Shown here one piece after another: positions 47,815 through 59,425 of a stretch of DNA of 60,000 nt. Under the pieces are notes generated by a model. It ran no database searches. It saw only the letters and a program-made list of their open reading frames with translations, and had not been told where the DNA came from. Position numbers and translations under genes: made by a program. Every line of letters starts with the position of its first letter. Positions within the stretch are counted from its first letter, which is position 1. Source of the stretch: Cristatella mucedo (Eukaryota; Bryozoa; Phylactolaemata; Cristatellidae); the NCBI GenBank assembly GCA_009760855.2, contig WPIO01000024.1, positions 1,048,501 through 1,108,500 of the forward strand, in the 5' to 3' direction.

Positions 47815-48091
47815 TGTTGTGTGACAGCATCTCCGGCGGTGGCTGCTCTAGTGAGAGTCTCCGGGAGGCACAGAGGGCGCACGTGCACAGTAACGAGACT
47901 CTGCTTTATTCCTCTCAACGGGCACATATGTGAGAGCTTGATCAATCGCAGCAGATGAAACGAAATACAACCTGCATTAGTGGCCCGAAGCTGCACTGCT
48001 TCAAAGGCTTAACTATTGGCCACAGGTGATGCATGTGCATTAGTGTCAGGTGCTTCGCTAATTGCAGCAGAAGCTGCAGGTGCACACCACA
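47815..48091 (-). mobile_element. solo LTR (277 bp) inserted in the LINE
   Basis: The insert begins TGTTGTGTG and ends CACACCACA, so it has TG...CA ends with a 9-bp imperfect inverted repeat, and GTCT is duplicated on both sides (47811-47814, 48092-48095; the preceding A also matches). Removing it rejoins the LINE exactly. On the minus strand AATAAA lies at 47910-47905, fitting an LTR read from right to left. Size, ends, duplication and poly(A) signal suggest a Ty3/Gypsy-type solo LTR; a small DNA transposon is the alternative. Confidence 0.68.
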
Positions 48092-48432
48092 GTCTCCCAT
48101 TGAGATAGGACCTAAACCATTGCTATCCAGTGCCAGCAATGCCCTGGAAAGATGAGAGGTGCTCGAGAAGGACTTTGTGATACCTCTCGTCGGTTAGAAT
48201 AGGGAAACACATCGGGGCAACCACAGCCACCAACAAAAGACGTGGCCACAAGACTAAGATTTGTGTTAAATTTAGAAAAACAGCTGTTGACAGCTGAAAA
48301 ATGAGCTGCTAGAGCACCCTAAAGATCGCTGGGTATAGTGCCACCATAAGAGCAGGTAGAGAGAGAGAAATCGCATTGTCGACATCAGCATTTTTAAAAT
48401 GAAAATCCACAGAATCTAGGATCAATTCATTC

Positions 48433-48537
48433 CACACACACACACATGCACGCACACACGCACGCACGCACACACACACAAACACACACATGTGTGTGTG
48501 TGTGTGTGTGTCCGTGTGTGCGCACGCACCTGTGTGT
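48433..48537. repeat. (CA)n-(TG)n inverted dinucleotide tract
   Basis: CA/CGCA-rich units to about 48489 switch at 'acacacATGTGTGTG' to TG-rich units, so the two halves are complementary and could fold into a long hairpin or Z-DNA. Confidence 0.9.
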
Positions 48538-48695
48538 AATTCATTTATATAGCGCCCTAAGAGAACTTAAATCTTTATTCAGGTCCTTCACATATTGTAA
48601 TGAGGACTCAAGCCCAAGACCTCGGCCTTCAAATACATTCACCTTGACCTCGATCGGGGCTAGCACCTTAACAACTCGGCCAAACCATCGAGCAT
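48538..48695 (-). mobile_element. tRNA-derived SINE, family 2
   Basis: The left part is the LINE-like tail in reverse ('tatatagcgccctaagagaa'). The right part is the tRNA-like head ('aacaactcggccaaaccat', reverse of an A-box region 'ATGGTTTGGCCGAGTTGTT'), with B-box-like 'GGGCTTGAGTCC'. It is the clearest family 2 copy for head plus tail. Confidence 0.78.
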
Positions 48696-48699
48696 GGAT

Positions 48700-49040
48700 T
48701 TACAGTGGCTCTTTGTGCTCATTTGTGACAGCCCTGGACAACCTGTCGTCAGGATGGGTGGTTCGACCGAGTGACAAGTCTCCTGGCTCCAGCATCAAGC
48801 ACTTCAGTCACAAACCACGACGATCGAGCTCAGTTTACATCGTCTATAGGGCCCCAGGCTAAGAGCGATCCTGCCCTTTCTCCCATGTACACTTATTCCG
48901 TGCATTCATTGTCTTGCCAAGCCGAGTCCTTTTCAGTTCCAAAACCACTCGACAGCTGGGGTGGTAGTTTGGCTAGATGGATGCCCCCACAGATGCCCCC
49001 ATTCATGGATTTGTGGTCCTACTGCCTAGTCATCAGCAGC
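48700..49040 (+). other. open stretch, unidentified
   Basis: Two overlapping plus-strand frames ('WVVRPSDKSPGSSIKHFSHK' and 'SCQAESFSVPKPLDSWGG') have coding-like composition but no family I recognise and no paired splice sites that make a convincing gene. It may be part of an unnamed mobile element. Confidence 0.2.
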
Positions 49041-49439
49041 TAGCTAGCCATTGTCCGAATCCTCAACCTTGACAGCAGGCTACTAGCTTAGGAAGACTGA
49101 TGCCTCGAAGGGCAGCCAATTATTGTTCTAGGTGCCTGAGTCTGTGTGTTCTTTCAGAGCATGCTATCTGGTACGATAGTGGATATCAATAATCATTTTA
49201 CCACTGCCATTCAAATGCATTCCCATAGATACTGAACCCTCCTCCAAGGTTGGTGAGTTGGGTAACTCCCAAGGAAAGTACAACAGGCTCGGCAGGGTCA
49301 GCGGTGGTGCAAGGGTATCATGCACTTTTTGAGTTGTGATTAGCTGGTCAACACGTTCTCTATCTAGAACTTCAGCAAATCATTGTAGGTCAGCAAACAT
49401 TAAGGCTCACTTCGCCTCAACCTGGCAGCCATGGTAAAT

Positions 49440-49610
49440 TATCTCGGGGTCTTAGCCGGGCAGTAACGTGCTCGCACTTCATGATCCAGGTCGCGAGTTT
49501 GAGTATTTTGTAGCAGCAATTCTTCATTGCTCGCTGTGATAGAGATAACAGCTACTACAACTATAAGCTCTTCTGCTGCCACAGAAATGAGGTTTTTGAA
49601 TCAGCTAAAC
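49440..49610 (+). mobile_element. tRNA-derived SINE, family 1, diverged
   Basis: Head 'GTCTTAGCCGGGCAGTAACG', 'ccaggtcgcgagtttgag' (mutated B box), and tail 'ctcttctgctgccacagaaatgaggtttttgaatcagct'. The tail identifies the family; the central palindrome is lost. Confidence 0.6.
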
Positions 49611-49619
49611 TGTATACTC

Positions 49620-51300
49620 TTTTTTCACTTTGAAACGGAATATGCAATCACTGTATAATCAATCAATGGCTAAAAAATAACAAGATTCTAGTCGATACTC
49701 TTGAGCTGTTATCTGCCACTGAATCCTAGCTGAAATCGACTATTACCCAACTATTCCAGACACCACTGTAACAGGTATCTCTTTCTACTAAGCCCAATGT
49801 TACTGAAAACTGGAGGCCACTGAGTAGCCACTGCCGCAGTACATTCCTTGCTCAATTTCGAGCCATTTACAATCCCTTCAAGCAGCCCTTCGAATATCTT
49901 GTACTGATTACTTCCAACAGTAAATTTTCAAATAGCAGCAGTTAACTGTTGCCCACCAAATGTCAAGCCTCGTACTATTTTTAGATGTAAAATTCTACTT
50001 TGGTACTATGTCTCACAAATGACCCCTTTCTCACATTGGGCGACTTGGGTATTCCTGTCAATAACCCGGCCAATCCCCAGTATAACGTATTATCTTGGCA
50101 GTATCCTTCTTTCTCTTGGCTCATTCATATGTCCCAATCACAATAGAAGTCAGCATATTGATACAATATTCTCCTGTGATTGCATACTGCCAACTCCTGT
50201 TATTACTAAAATCCTGCACATATGAACATCACATGCGGATCTCATTCCTGTGTGCTGACATTGTGCATACTGTCACTAACCAATTGACATACATCCTTTC
50301 CAATACATGTAAAGTAGCTAGCAAGAGATCTAGTTCCCGTAGAGTGCCATTCAAATGTTTTTTATCATTGTTTGTATTACTGTTATTATTCTCCTTGAAG
50401 TATGTGTCTGCTTCGGCTTCAAAGTTTTTCTTTGAATCGTGATACCTTAAGACCCCTGAAATGAATGCAGTCCACTTCTCCTATCTGATAAATCCTTCAT
50501 CCGACCTTTCTTCGAGGCCGGGTGCTACAATAAAATGCAACCCATTATGGATGAGTTTTCTCCCCTGACTAAGTGCAATATATGTATGTCCTCCACCAGA
50601 CGTCCTTCAGCCTTACAGCAGACATTAATCTAACTGGAGTCCTTCACCAAAATAAATATAAAATTGAAAAGACAGGACCGACTGTGCACCGAGTGGCACA
50701 TAAATACTATTGTTGGTCATATGCTATCCAGGACAACTATGGCTAAGCCTATAAGGATGCAGTTGGATGCTTGCAAGTATTACCCAATTACAGATAAAAA
50801 TCTGAGGCTTTAAAACCGTTGCTCGGTGAGTCCTACACGTGGTTTACCCATCCAAGAGGCTTGCTCAAAGCTACTGTTTTAACCATTAAACGACCAGCCT
50901 TTTTAAAGCAGATAACTAGAAAAGATCTGTAATGCCCTGCTTTCAAGTCGAAGTGTTCATCGCATTGGGGATTTCAATTATTGACTGCACAGTTCATGCA
51001 TTTGAGGCTTGCCAAGCAGTTTGATCCATGATGACAGAACCACTTGGTTGAGCAGGCAAAACTGCACCACTTTCTCAAGCAGAATGCAGTCATTGCCTTT
51101 GGCATAGAAATTGGTTAACAGTGGCCTCTGCTCTTCAGCAAACATTATTCTAGATGCTTTTCCATTACTGAGCCAATAAACCCAACACCACGGAGAAGCT
51201 CGACTCGTTTATGTTGCTTAACTGGCCCATAATTGAGCAACAGGGGGGGGGGGTTGATTCCCAGTTAGGCGTACTACCTTTTTTCGGCTCTATTACTCCA
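49620..51300. other. repeat-derived DNA with one LINE tail, no gene seen
   Basis: Apart from a diverged LINE 3' end at about 50235-50395 on the plus strand (ending in ATT-type repeats) there is no recognisable gene, RNA or element. A poly-G run stands at 51243-51254. Confidence 0.45.
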
Positions 51301-51329
51301 GCGCAAGGCATTTGGGCTCTGTAAGTTGG

Positions 51330-52110
51330 AAAAAAAACAAAAAATGTCTCCAGTTCTTATCAAAAATAAAACGTCTCTATGCACTAAGCTCTCTGGCCCT
51401 CTACCAAGGATGCAATCGACCAAGATCCTCTCAGTGGCGGAAAGATCGCCTCACTCCCTTGCACCAGACTGCCCATCCGACCTCCCTATTCCTCCAGCCA
51501 GCTCTTGCACCATCTGCTCATCGGCTTCCAGTCGCCTCTCCATTCCTCGCACCAAATTGAAATCTTTTGGTAAACGGGACTTCATTTCATGAGCACCGAA
51601 AGTTTGGAACTTGCTTCCGACTTCTGCTACCACATCCAATGACTGTGAATCATTTGAATTTCTGCTAAAGAAGCACGTGTTCCGGTCAGCCTCCCCTACT
51701 CCCCAGTGAACTTACCGTTTTTGTTCCTGTGTGCTTGTCGTGCCCACATGTGCATGATACAGTGCCTATTACTAACCTGGAGTCGTACTAACCGGTGAAC
51801 CCGAGTACCTAATTGGGTGCATCTGCACGCTTGCAAAAAAGAAGCCAAATATGCATCTATTCGACTCGTCCTTTGTGTGTTTATGCGTGCTGACACAGTG
51901 CATGCTGCCACTAACCATACTTCCATGCTGACCCTATGCATGTCACCTCTAACCATGTTATGTTGTTGACAGTGTACACGATACCATTAACCATTCGATC
52001 ATGCTTCCTTTATAGCAAATGTAAAGTGCCTAGAAAGAGATTAAGTTCTCTGACCATAGAAAGAGATTAAGTTCTCTGTGGGTGCTAAACAAATTTATTA
52101 ATCGTTATTA
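51330..52110 (+). mobile_element. old LINE 3' region, plus strand, with duplicated terminal hairpin half
   Basis: Frames at 51340-51690 carry 'SASSRLSIPRTKLKSFGKRD' and 'APKVWNLLPTSATTS', the typical end of a CR1/L2 ORF2. The 3' UTR follows with 'ctaaccatgttatg' and ends near 52110. The 22-base segment TAGAAAGAGATTAAGTTCTC and following TG occurs twice (about 52031-52052 and 52058-52079). Confidence 0.75.
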
Positions 52111-52139
52111 TTACCATTATTGCCTAAGCATGATACTTG

Positions 52140-52290
52140 TGTGCTTTTGCTTGCTTGTCTAATCACGATAACGTGCATTTTATTAAACCTCGATTACTGC
52201 TTTCCTTACAGTGAGCTATACAGTGCATGCCTAGAAAGACTTAATTTTCTTTGGATGCTACAAAAACGACTAAACTAACATTATTACTAG
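52140..52290 (+). mobile_element. further LINE-like 3' tail
   Basis: 'cttacagtgagctatacagtgcatgcctagaaagacttaattttctttggatgct' keeps the outline of the terminal stem-loop. It probably belongs to a diverged sister LINE; a similar tail is seen on the minus strand at about 22115-22300. Confidence 0.5.
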
Positions 52291-52819
52291 TTGTTTTCAT
52301 TCAGTAAGTTTTAAATGTTGCATAAGAAATTGGTACCAATATCGCATACCAGCTTTGCTAATGCATGTGCTTTTGCTAGCAAAGAATCATGAATTTCCAT
52401 GTAGATTTCTCGTATCAGGCTGTGGCTACAGTGCAATCAGTCTGATGGTGATTGAGTGGCAAGTGCTTGGGATGTGTATCAGATGCTTAGATGTCAGGAG
52501 GCCTGCGAAACTCAGTAGTGGAGCCTTGCACTACCCAGTTGTCTTAAATTGAAGTTCTATCATTCTCCGATCTGACGGATCAAGCTGTCGCTACACTTAA
52601 TACAAGGACCCGCTAAGAGGCTTTCAACTGCCTAAATTTGAATTCCTAGCAACAAGAGGCAAACCCAGCTTGCCTAGGCTTAATGAAAATTAGAACGTAT
52701 AGCAATATTACAAGTGCACCACTTCAACCAAGCTCCCGACAAGCATCACTGAGTGCAGCATCACTGAGGAGCTCAGGCTGATGATGTACAACCCGATCTG
52801 GCAACGGCCAGACCACCAT

Positions 52820-53070
52820 TGCTCGGGATTGTAGGGGGGAGCACATGCACGAGTATGAGAGCAAACATCGCTAAACGGCAAGCTGTCCATTTAAACTTTG
52901 CCCGTCTGCCACAATCGCAAGGCAACATGCTGCTCAAACAAAGGGCACGGTCAGAAACGCCAGATACCACTCGAAGGCAAACACCACAAGCCAGCCAGGC
53001 CCAGCAACACCCAAAGAGAAAACATGGCCACTACTGGGGGACATGACAAGCTGCTAGTCAACATAAGGAT
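52820..53070 (+). mobile_element. possible gag zinc-knuckle remnant of a Gypsy-type element
   Basis: Across two frames the plus strand reads 'ESKHR', stop, 'TASCPFK', then 'LPVCHNRKATCCSNKGHG', reminiscent of the CCHC zinc-knuckle region of Ty3/Gypsy Gag. It is broken by a stop and a frameshift and no pol sequence is nearby. Tentative. Confidence 0.25.
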
Positions 53071-53689
53071 GAAAACCTAGAACTAGCATAAAATGTGTTG
53101 GCTGCACAAATATGATGCTTTCTTACTTGTTAGTTAGCTCTGTTTTAGGAGTTGATCACTTGTTTGAAGAAGCCCTGTTGTGTCTACTACAATGCACCGT
53201 TGGGGTTTTCAATGTGCTGGCCTAGCGTACGTTTTTACATGGGTGCCGAGAGCGCTTTAATGCCATAGCTTTTGGCAACAGGGGGAAGGCGGGGTGGGCT
53301 GAGCAAGTAGAGAGTGGCATGGCTTTTGCATCGACCGTTTTGGTGACAAGTGTCAATGTGATAATCCATCGTCTTATCCGGCCGTAAGTTTACTGCTACC
53401 TAGAAAACGAGGCTGGAGCACTTCGGAAGCAGCTTGGCTGCATCTAGTGCCCCTCCCCCCCCCACAGTTGGACCAAGTTCTAAGCCCTGGGACTTTCTGT
53501 CTGAGCCAGAGTTCAAGGTTTGGCCCATTTGGGAACTATGCAACCACGTGCACATTATCTCCACGTGCACATTATCTCACTGTCATATGCCGACACTTAA
53601 AGTCGCTGGCACTCTCATATGGCACTGTCACAGGCACTGTCATATGTCCTCGGCAGACAGCCCGTGGGTCTTTGCACAAGGGTATGGCC

Positions 53690-53812
53690 CTTGCACGTCA
53701 TGACCCTGGTTGCTAGCCAGTTCTGCTCCATCCATCATTGCAAACTTCAAGCGGTGGTGATAGTCGTCAAGGCTCTTCTGTTGCTTTATAAATGAGGCTG
53801 TCAAATCGGTTA
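53690..53812 (+). mobile_element. tRNA-derived SINE, family 1, 3' part
   Basis: 'gcggtggtgatagtcgtcaaggctcttctgttgctttataaatgaggctgtcaaatcggtt' matches the family 1 tail. The head is barely recognisable. Confidence 0.6.
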
Positions 53813-53849
53813 ACATTTACTTTAACAAGAGTCCTAGGAAAAAACTGTT

Positions 53850-54190
53850 TCAATAATAAAAACAAAATATTGATTTGGTACCCCAAGACAACTGAATCTT
53901 TTTATAGACACTTTACATATGCTGGATAGGAAGCACTTTAATTGGTTAGTGATAAGTTGCACAATTTCAGTATGCATAAGCACAATGTACAAACAATTTC
54001 CCTTAGATGAGAAAATGCTGTGAGACACAGGTGGTTTTTCAGCTTGTTTTAAATGTCATAAAGTCATCGATGTCGATACTTCAGTTGGGAGTGAGTTTCA
54101 CAAGCTTTGAGAGCGTACAAACTGAAAGCATGGTCGCCAAAGGGTTTGATGTTGGTTAGAGACACAGCAAAAGGGCATTAATTCGGGAGA
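53850..54190 (-). mobile_element. old LINE 3' fragment
   Basis: The minus strand has a degenerated terminal stem-loop near 53875-53920, the 3' UTR, and the end of the post-RT coding region ('gagtttcacaagctttgagagcgtacaaactgaaagcatggtc' in reverse). Diverged. Confidence 0.7.
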
Positions 54191-54761
54191 GTCGATGTAC
54201 AATGGCAAAAAGCAAAACCTGAGAAAGAAGTATTTCCGTATTTAGGTAGGCCGGAGTAAGGCAGCCCGTGCTGGCCCGTGGACCAGCAATGGCTTTCCAC
54301 AGCGGTCGGAAGAGCAATGATGAAAGAGTATAATTGCCCCTTTGGCTAAAGTAGAATAGCTGGCTGTGAGTCACGTGACCACGTGGCATACCATTGAGTC
54401 GACGAAGCAAAGGTAAACAGCATACACAGCCAAACATCTGACCAGATGTGGTAAACAGAGATCGTTTTGACAACTACTGCTGCCCTGCGCTTGGTCAGAC
54501 TCACCACATGACAGATGCCAGTGTTTGCTATATGCCCCCACACACCAGGTGGGTGGGGCCTTCGTGTAGAAAACCACAGGTCGCGGCTGCCTCGAAGAGT
54601 CGGTAGTTTGTGCAGTTAGTTACCTCGAAGACTTCAGCAGTGAGCATGCCATCGCCACAAGTTAGGTCCAAAGCATTAGGGCACCACAGTGCCTATGGTT
54701 GCTACTGCTTCCAGCTATCAGTAAGGATTTACAATTGCGACAGTCACTCAGTGAGCCTTGA

Positions 54762-54922
54762 TGGCACACCAGGTAAGGCGGTTGCTTTCACGACCTCAGT
54801 CCCGAGGTCGTGGGTTCGATTCCTGTGGTGGGCGATTCTTTATCGCCACTGCAAGCAGTGGCGATAGCCTTAAAGGCTCTTCTGTCTCTATACAAAAAGA
54901 GGCTGTTTAATCAGCTAGGATT
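54762..54922 (+). mobile_element. tRNA-derived SINE, family 1, best preserved copy
   Basis: A-box region 'TGGCACACCAGGTAAGG', arm CGACCTCAGTCCCGAGGTCG, B box GGTTCGATTCC (54813-54823), 'tggtgggcgattcttta', then the perfect palindrome 54841-54866 (TATCGCCACTGC, AA, GCAGTGGCGATA), 'aggctcttctgtc' and tail 'aaaaagaggctgtttaatcagct', followed by ATTT repeats. It can serve as the family reference. Confidence 0.92.
54841..54866. repeat. perfect 12-bp stem, 2-nt loop palindrome within SINE family 1
   Basis: TATCGCCACTGC at 54841-54852 and its exact inverse GCAGTGGCGATA at 54855-54866, separated by AA. Partly decayed versions occur in the other family 1 copies, so the hairpin belongs to the family. 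Confidence 0.9.
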
Positions 54923-54924
54923 TA

Positions 54925-57900
54925 TTTATTTATTTAACTGCACACCTAAACAGACTAAACAGCAGTAAACACACTAAACAGCAGTCACACTACTGGAGTG
55001 GCACGACATTCCCTGCACTAGCGGACCAATAAATGCCCAATCCCGAGATCACGTGATAATAAACAGCCCAACTGGCTAGCCAGTGAAAGGCCTAGCTCAC
55101 AAACCCAGATAATAGGCTCACCCAGGAGTTTTCCAAAGGGCTCATAAACCTTGACCTTTGTTGACCCTACCTTGGCCTTTGGAGTCCCAGAGATATGATG
55201 ATGCGAGTTGACAGGCGTAGAAAGCCAAAGCTGCACAGAAGGCAGGCATCGGTCCATGAGTCATGCTCAGCAGACTCAGGGTCAGCTCCGGGAGCCTTCA
55301 TTAAGGAAAGGCTCAAGGAGCCTTCGTGGCTTCGTGGGTCACGTGCAGGCCAGCCCAACTGAACACTGCGATGGCTAATGGTGAGCCTGATCACTTAGCG
55401 ATGTTGCCAGACCAAACGATGTTGCCAGACCAACTCCTGGCCACATGTGCTCAAGCAAGGCAGCATGGAATTGCATGGCGCCTAAGCCTCGTGAGATCCA
55501 ACCTCTTCCTGTAGTGACTGTGGCATCACAGCCAAAAGGATCAGTCAGAGGTTAACTGATATAGCAGCCTCATTTATATAGCGGCAGATGAGCCTTGACG
55601 GCTGGCACCACCACTTGCAGTGGGCAATATAGAATCGCCCACTGCAAGCGTTGAACCCGCAGCCTGGGCTACTAAGAGCTTGCACCTCACCCCTGGGATA
55701 AGACCCTCGGCCTTTGCCGTTAGCTAGACCATACCCACTAGTGAAAACATGCAAGCACGCACACAAACACACACGAACACAGATACACATCACGTACACG
55801 AATACACGGTATGCAGATTGAGAACCAAAGTATTGCCATAGATTCCATGAAGATACACTGTCACGATGCAACAGCCTTTGCAGATGCCAGCTTGGAAACA
55901 AGCAGGTTTAGTGTATGCCCACTTATAGCTAAACGAATGCACTTATGCTCACACACACACACGTAAGGTAAGTATTTGGTTGCTGGTGAGAAATATTATA
56001 CCATGTTACATATTTCAACTTATTTTCTGTGTCCTTGGAGTATGTTTGCCCAATCCTCATGCCTAAAGCAAATAGAAGTAAACCATTGCCCCACAAAAAA
56101 TTTGTTTCTGTGGTCAGGGCAATACTTTCGACATTCACCGTTTTGCTGTTAGGCAGTGGGCACGGCAGGTTCGCATGCACAGCACTGCTTTGTACCAATA
56201 CCCGAATTAGTGAGGGTTGTGCGGACATTATACTGTGGAGCAGTGTTCATAGAAGTGTAACTGCTTTGCCTATTCCATGCCGGCAGCATCGGCTGCTGCT
56301 GCTGAGTATCGGATTCTGACAGCACATAGAATACTACCAGATCTGCACGTGCCATGCTGTTGGCACAGCAACACTTACAACTTACCTTTGTATACCACTT
56401 ACAGCTAATAGGCTTCGGGGTGACATTAAGCTGGGTGCAGCACCCCAATGGGGCAATATGCAACCCACTATTATTAACCGGCTCGGGCTTGAGGTTCAGC
56501 CCTCCACTTAAAATCCAGCCCCCTACACCATTTCCGGTTAGCCACTGAGGGCTAAGACACCTCACTTACTGCTTAGCTGAGGCTGGGTAGTCTAGCAAGC
56601 TTAGACAACTGCAAAACTCATTTGAACTATGGCAAGATCCACCAAATCAATACGCACAGAAAGACTTGAAAGCTGTGAAAGTTATGATCATGGCAGCTGG
56701 AGCTACTGGGATCGGTCACTATCTCAAATTGTCCATCCGAACATCCAGTTGCACCGTGACTCTCCAGCCGAAAAACGCAAGCACAGCTCGAAACTCCCAC
56801 TACGACACACGTGACATCGCTAAGCACAAACAGGTGCTGCCATTATGTTAGCCGGCCACAAGTGGCTCTTATTTATATCCTAATGCGATTTTAGTCATCA
56901 TCGCTCGACTCAATCGTCGTATGCTGAGCGACAACTCAATTGGTTCTGGTGGCTCTTGCTGGAAGCTTGATTTGGCCACTGATGCTGGAACAGCAGTGGC
57001 ACCTGTGGAAATTAACTGACTATTAAATTCTGTAGGACATGCAAAGCTAAGCAGGACGATGCTGTTGCACACGTCTCTCTTTAGAAATGCTATTTTCTCG
57101 AGAGCCCGAGTCATCGAGAGTCACTCATCAAGTGATGCCTCTCGCCAGCAAGCATCGGCAGCGACCAGCCTCTTTGGCAGCAGTGATGACAGTTCATTTG
57201 ACTGTCAGTCTCCTTAGATCGGTGCAACTCCTTACCGAAATCGCTCAGCTGTACAGTGCCTTGGCTGCATTCAAAGCTTAACTTACATCATCCACAAGAG
57301 GCATTCGAACCTTAGCTAGTACCGCTACCACGGTACAGAATTTTCTCGATGTGACTGCTCTAAAGGGGCATGCCCAGAACGATTCCACAGCTTTTGGGTC
57401 ACCGTCTACTGCTCTATCGATTAAGCCATAGAGACTATACTATTTATTATTCAACGTTCAACGTGGTACTCTAAAGCATCGGCTTTGAATTTCCACTTAC
57501 GTGCTTGAGCCGAATACAGGTGTACCACATCACTGCAAGTGTATGCTCAAAATTGCGCATTTAGTGTCTAACTGAAGCCATTACATCAGTTGTAGCAGGA
57601 GATCAGAGAGGGCACGCACACTACAGCAGGGCTTCGGCTTCAAATGTGAGGAGCTCGGGGGGGGGGGCTGCCAAAATAGCCACAAAAATAAGAACTGGAC
57701 AAATCTGGCTCAATCAGCTTAGTCACTTTAGCACGAGAGGTACAAGACCAAGACGGGCATAGTAAAAGTCACAGACACTCAGACACTGCCTTAGACAGAC
57801 ATGGCAAGAGAACACAAAAAGTAGAGACAGAATGAGAGAGATGGGACAGCAACGGATAGGATAGGAGAGTGGATTTAGAGGGACAAAAATATCGAGACTA
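54925..57900. other. mostly unannotated DNA with one SINE
   Basis: No supported gene. A short CA-rich patch lies at 55755-55800. A plus-strand candidate terminal exon at 57085-57217 (TCTCTTTAG acceptor, 43 Ser/Asp-rich codons ending 'SLFGSSDDSSFDCQSP', TAG) has no recognisable partner exons. A poly-G run stands at 57658-57667. Confidence 0.35.
55560..55705 (-). mobile_element. tRNA-derived SINE, family 1
   Basis: The minus strand has the tail in reverse at the left ('cagcctcatttatatagcggcag'), 'caccacttgcagtgggcaat' as the decayed palindrome, and a head with 'gttgaacccgcagcctgggc' (reverse of a mutated B box). Confidence 0.75.
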
Positions 57901-57904
57901 ACAG

Positions 57905-58078
<174 letters not shown>

Positions 58079-59039
58079 GTTCTCGATCTAGATCTCGATT
58101 CTCGATCCCGAGTTCGACGAGTTGACACCAGTAGTGGTCATTGTGGTGAGGGCACGGCAGCCACAAAGGCTAGACCAGGCAAGACGAAGCTCACCCACAC
58201 CTATCCTCCATCTTCTGGCTGCTGTCAATCACTGAGCCTGCATATCGGCAGACTGAGCTCAGCCAACTCAGTACAACCTGTCTGTTAGTAGCTACTTAAA
58301 AATTGCCAGCTAGTAAACAGACGACACGGCTAAAGCTCTGCCTTTGACTATTCAAACTCATTTTTGTTTGCGGTTACGAGCAGCTAGAGTGACCCGGCCT
58401 CTACCCTTCCATTTCCAGCTAGTTCAGCAACCAAATTACTAGAAGCATAAGACTCGAGGCCACTGCCTCAGCTTCGGCAGTCAAACTCGCCTTGATATAG
58501 AGAGAAAATGCTGGCTGGCAGCCGCAAGGCAGAAGCCTGGGTGATTTATCGGACTGTGAACCGTGTCTGACAGGCTTTGGAAGACCAGGGGTACCCAGGC
58601 AGTGCCGGTCGGGCCAGGGCCCTCGAGGCAGGCTATTAATAATAATACCACCCTGCATTTATTTGTTCGGCTGATGGACCACATGTCAGGGGGAGATAGG
58701 GGCAAGCAACCAAGGTCAGTCAGCTTGCTGCAGAGCTTGTGTCAATCTTGAGAGAGAAGAGAGAGGAGTGATAGACGCTAGAATGGCACACACACACAGC
58801 ACTGCCGCGTATGGAATGGCACACATCACCAGCCACTGGCAGCGTTGGCCTTAAGGACCCGTGGCATTGCCACTCTTTGAGACAGCCCATTGGATGGCTG
58901 GAGCAACAAGCTGTCTCTTGGGGCAACAAAAGTCCATGTCGTATATAGAAATAGTTAAATCACACACGAACAGCCCAAAAAAGTGTTACTGTCAGTGCTA
59001 AGCTCACCACATCTTCTTAACCACTTACAAGCAAGCCCA

Positions 59040-59290
59040 TTGCCCAGCGATTCCAAGGGTGACAAGGCCCGAGAGAGGTTTCTCCAAATCTTTGTGGGTA
59101 TTAGGGACTCCATCCCCCCCCCCTTTCACTGACATCCCCCCCACGACAGCAACCCCACAGCATTCTGCTCTTCGTCCCTCCTACACACCTGTCCTTTGAC
59201 CTCAAGGCTAACTTTGTCTGCCAGTCTAAAAAGGCCAGTAGTCCACTGGACCCGATCCCATTTCTCCTTATGGTGTGCAGCATGCCGCGC
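59040..59290 (+). mobile_element. LINE reverse transcriptase N-terminal fragment
   Basis: Plus-strand frames include 'DKARERFLQIFVGIRDSIPP' and 'KKASSPLDPIPFLL', matching the beginning of RT in the 35.3 kb copy. Poly-C runs and stops break it. It seems to be the same insertion as 59570-60000, split by a SINE and a LINE tail. Confidence 0.72.
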
Positions 59291-59425
59291 TGGTTTCGCC
59301 CACTGGTCAAGTTGCTAGCCTCGACCAAGGTCAAGGTGAATGTATTCGATGACCGAGGTTGTGCGCTCGAGCCCGGTGGCGTATGTGAAGCACCTGAATG
59401 AAGATTGTTCTCTTAATAACTATTA
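59291..59425 (+). mobile_element. tRNA-derived SINE, family 2, nested in the LINE
   Basis: tRNA-like head 'TGGTTTCGCCCACTGGTCAA', 'gaccgaggttgtgcgctcgagccc' (B-box region), then the start of the LINE-like tail 'gtgaagcacctgaatgaaga..ttctctt'. It sits between two halves of a LINE RT. Confidence 0.68.

Larger units (their letters stand above)
46598..48185 (-). mobile_element. degenerate LINE copy interrupted by a solo LTR
   Basis: Minus-strand LINE with its 3' end near 46598 (terminal stem-loop decayed) and RT-proximal end near 48185. Recognisable parts include the post-RT region (47400-47100), the RT segment after the catalytic box (47680-47450) and 'TKVLLEHLSSFQGIAG'-like sequence near 48170. 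Many stops and indels, a poly-G run at 47700-47710 and the insertion at 47815-48091 mark it as old. It lies directly upstream of CASTOR exon A on the transcript strand. Confidence 0.8.

Noticed and set aside
54762-54840. tRNA gene
   Set aside because: A and B boxes are present here and in similar places, but an acceptor stem does not close and each is followed by the same SINE body and tail, so these are tRNA-derived SINE heads.
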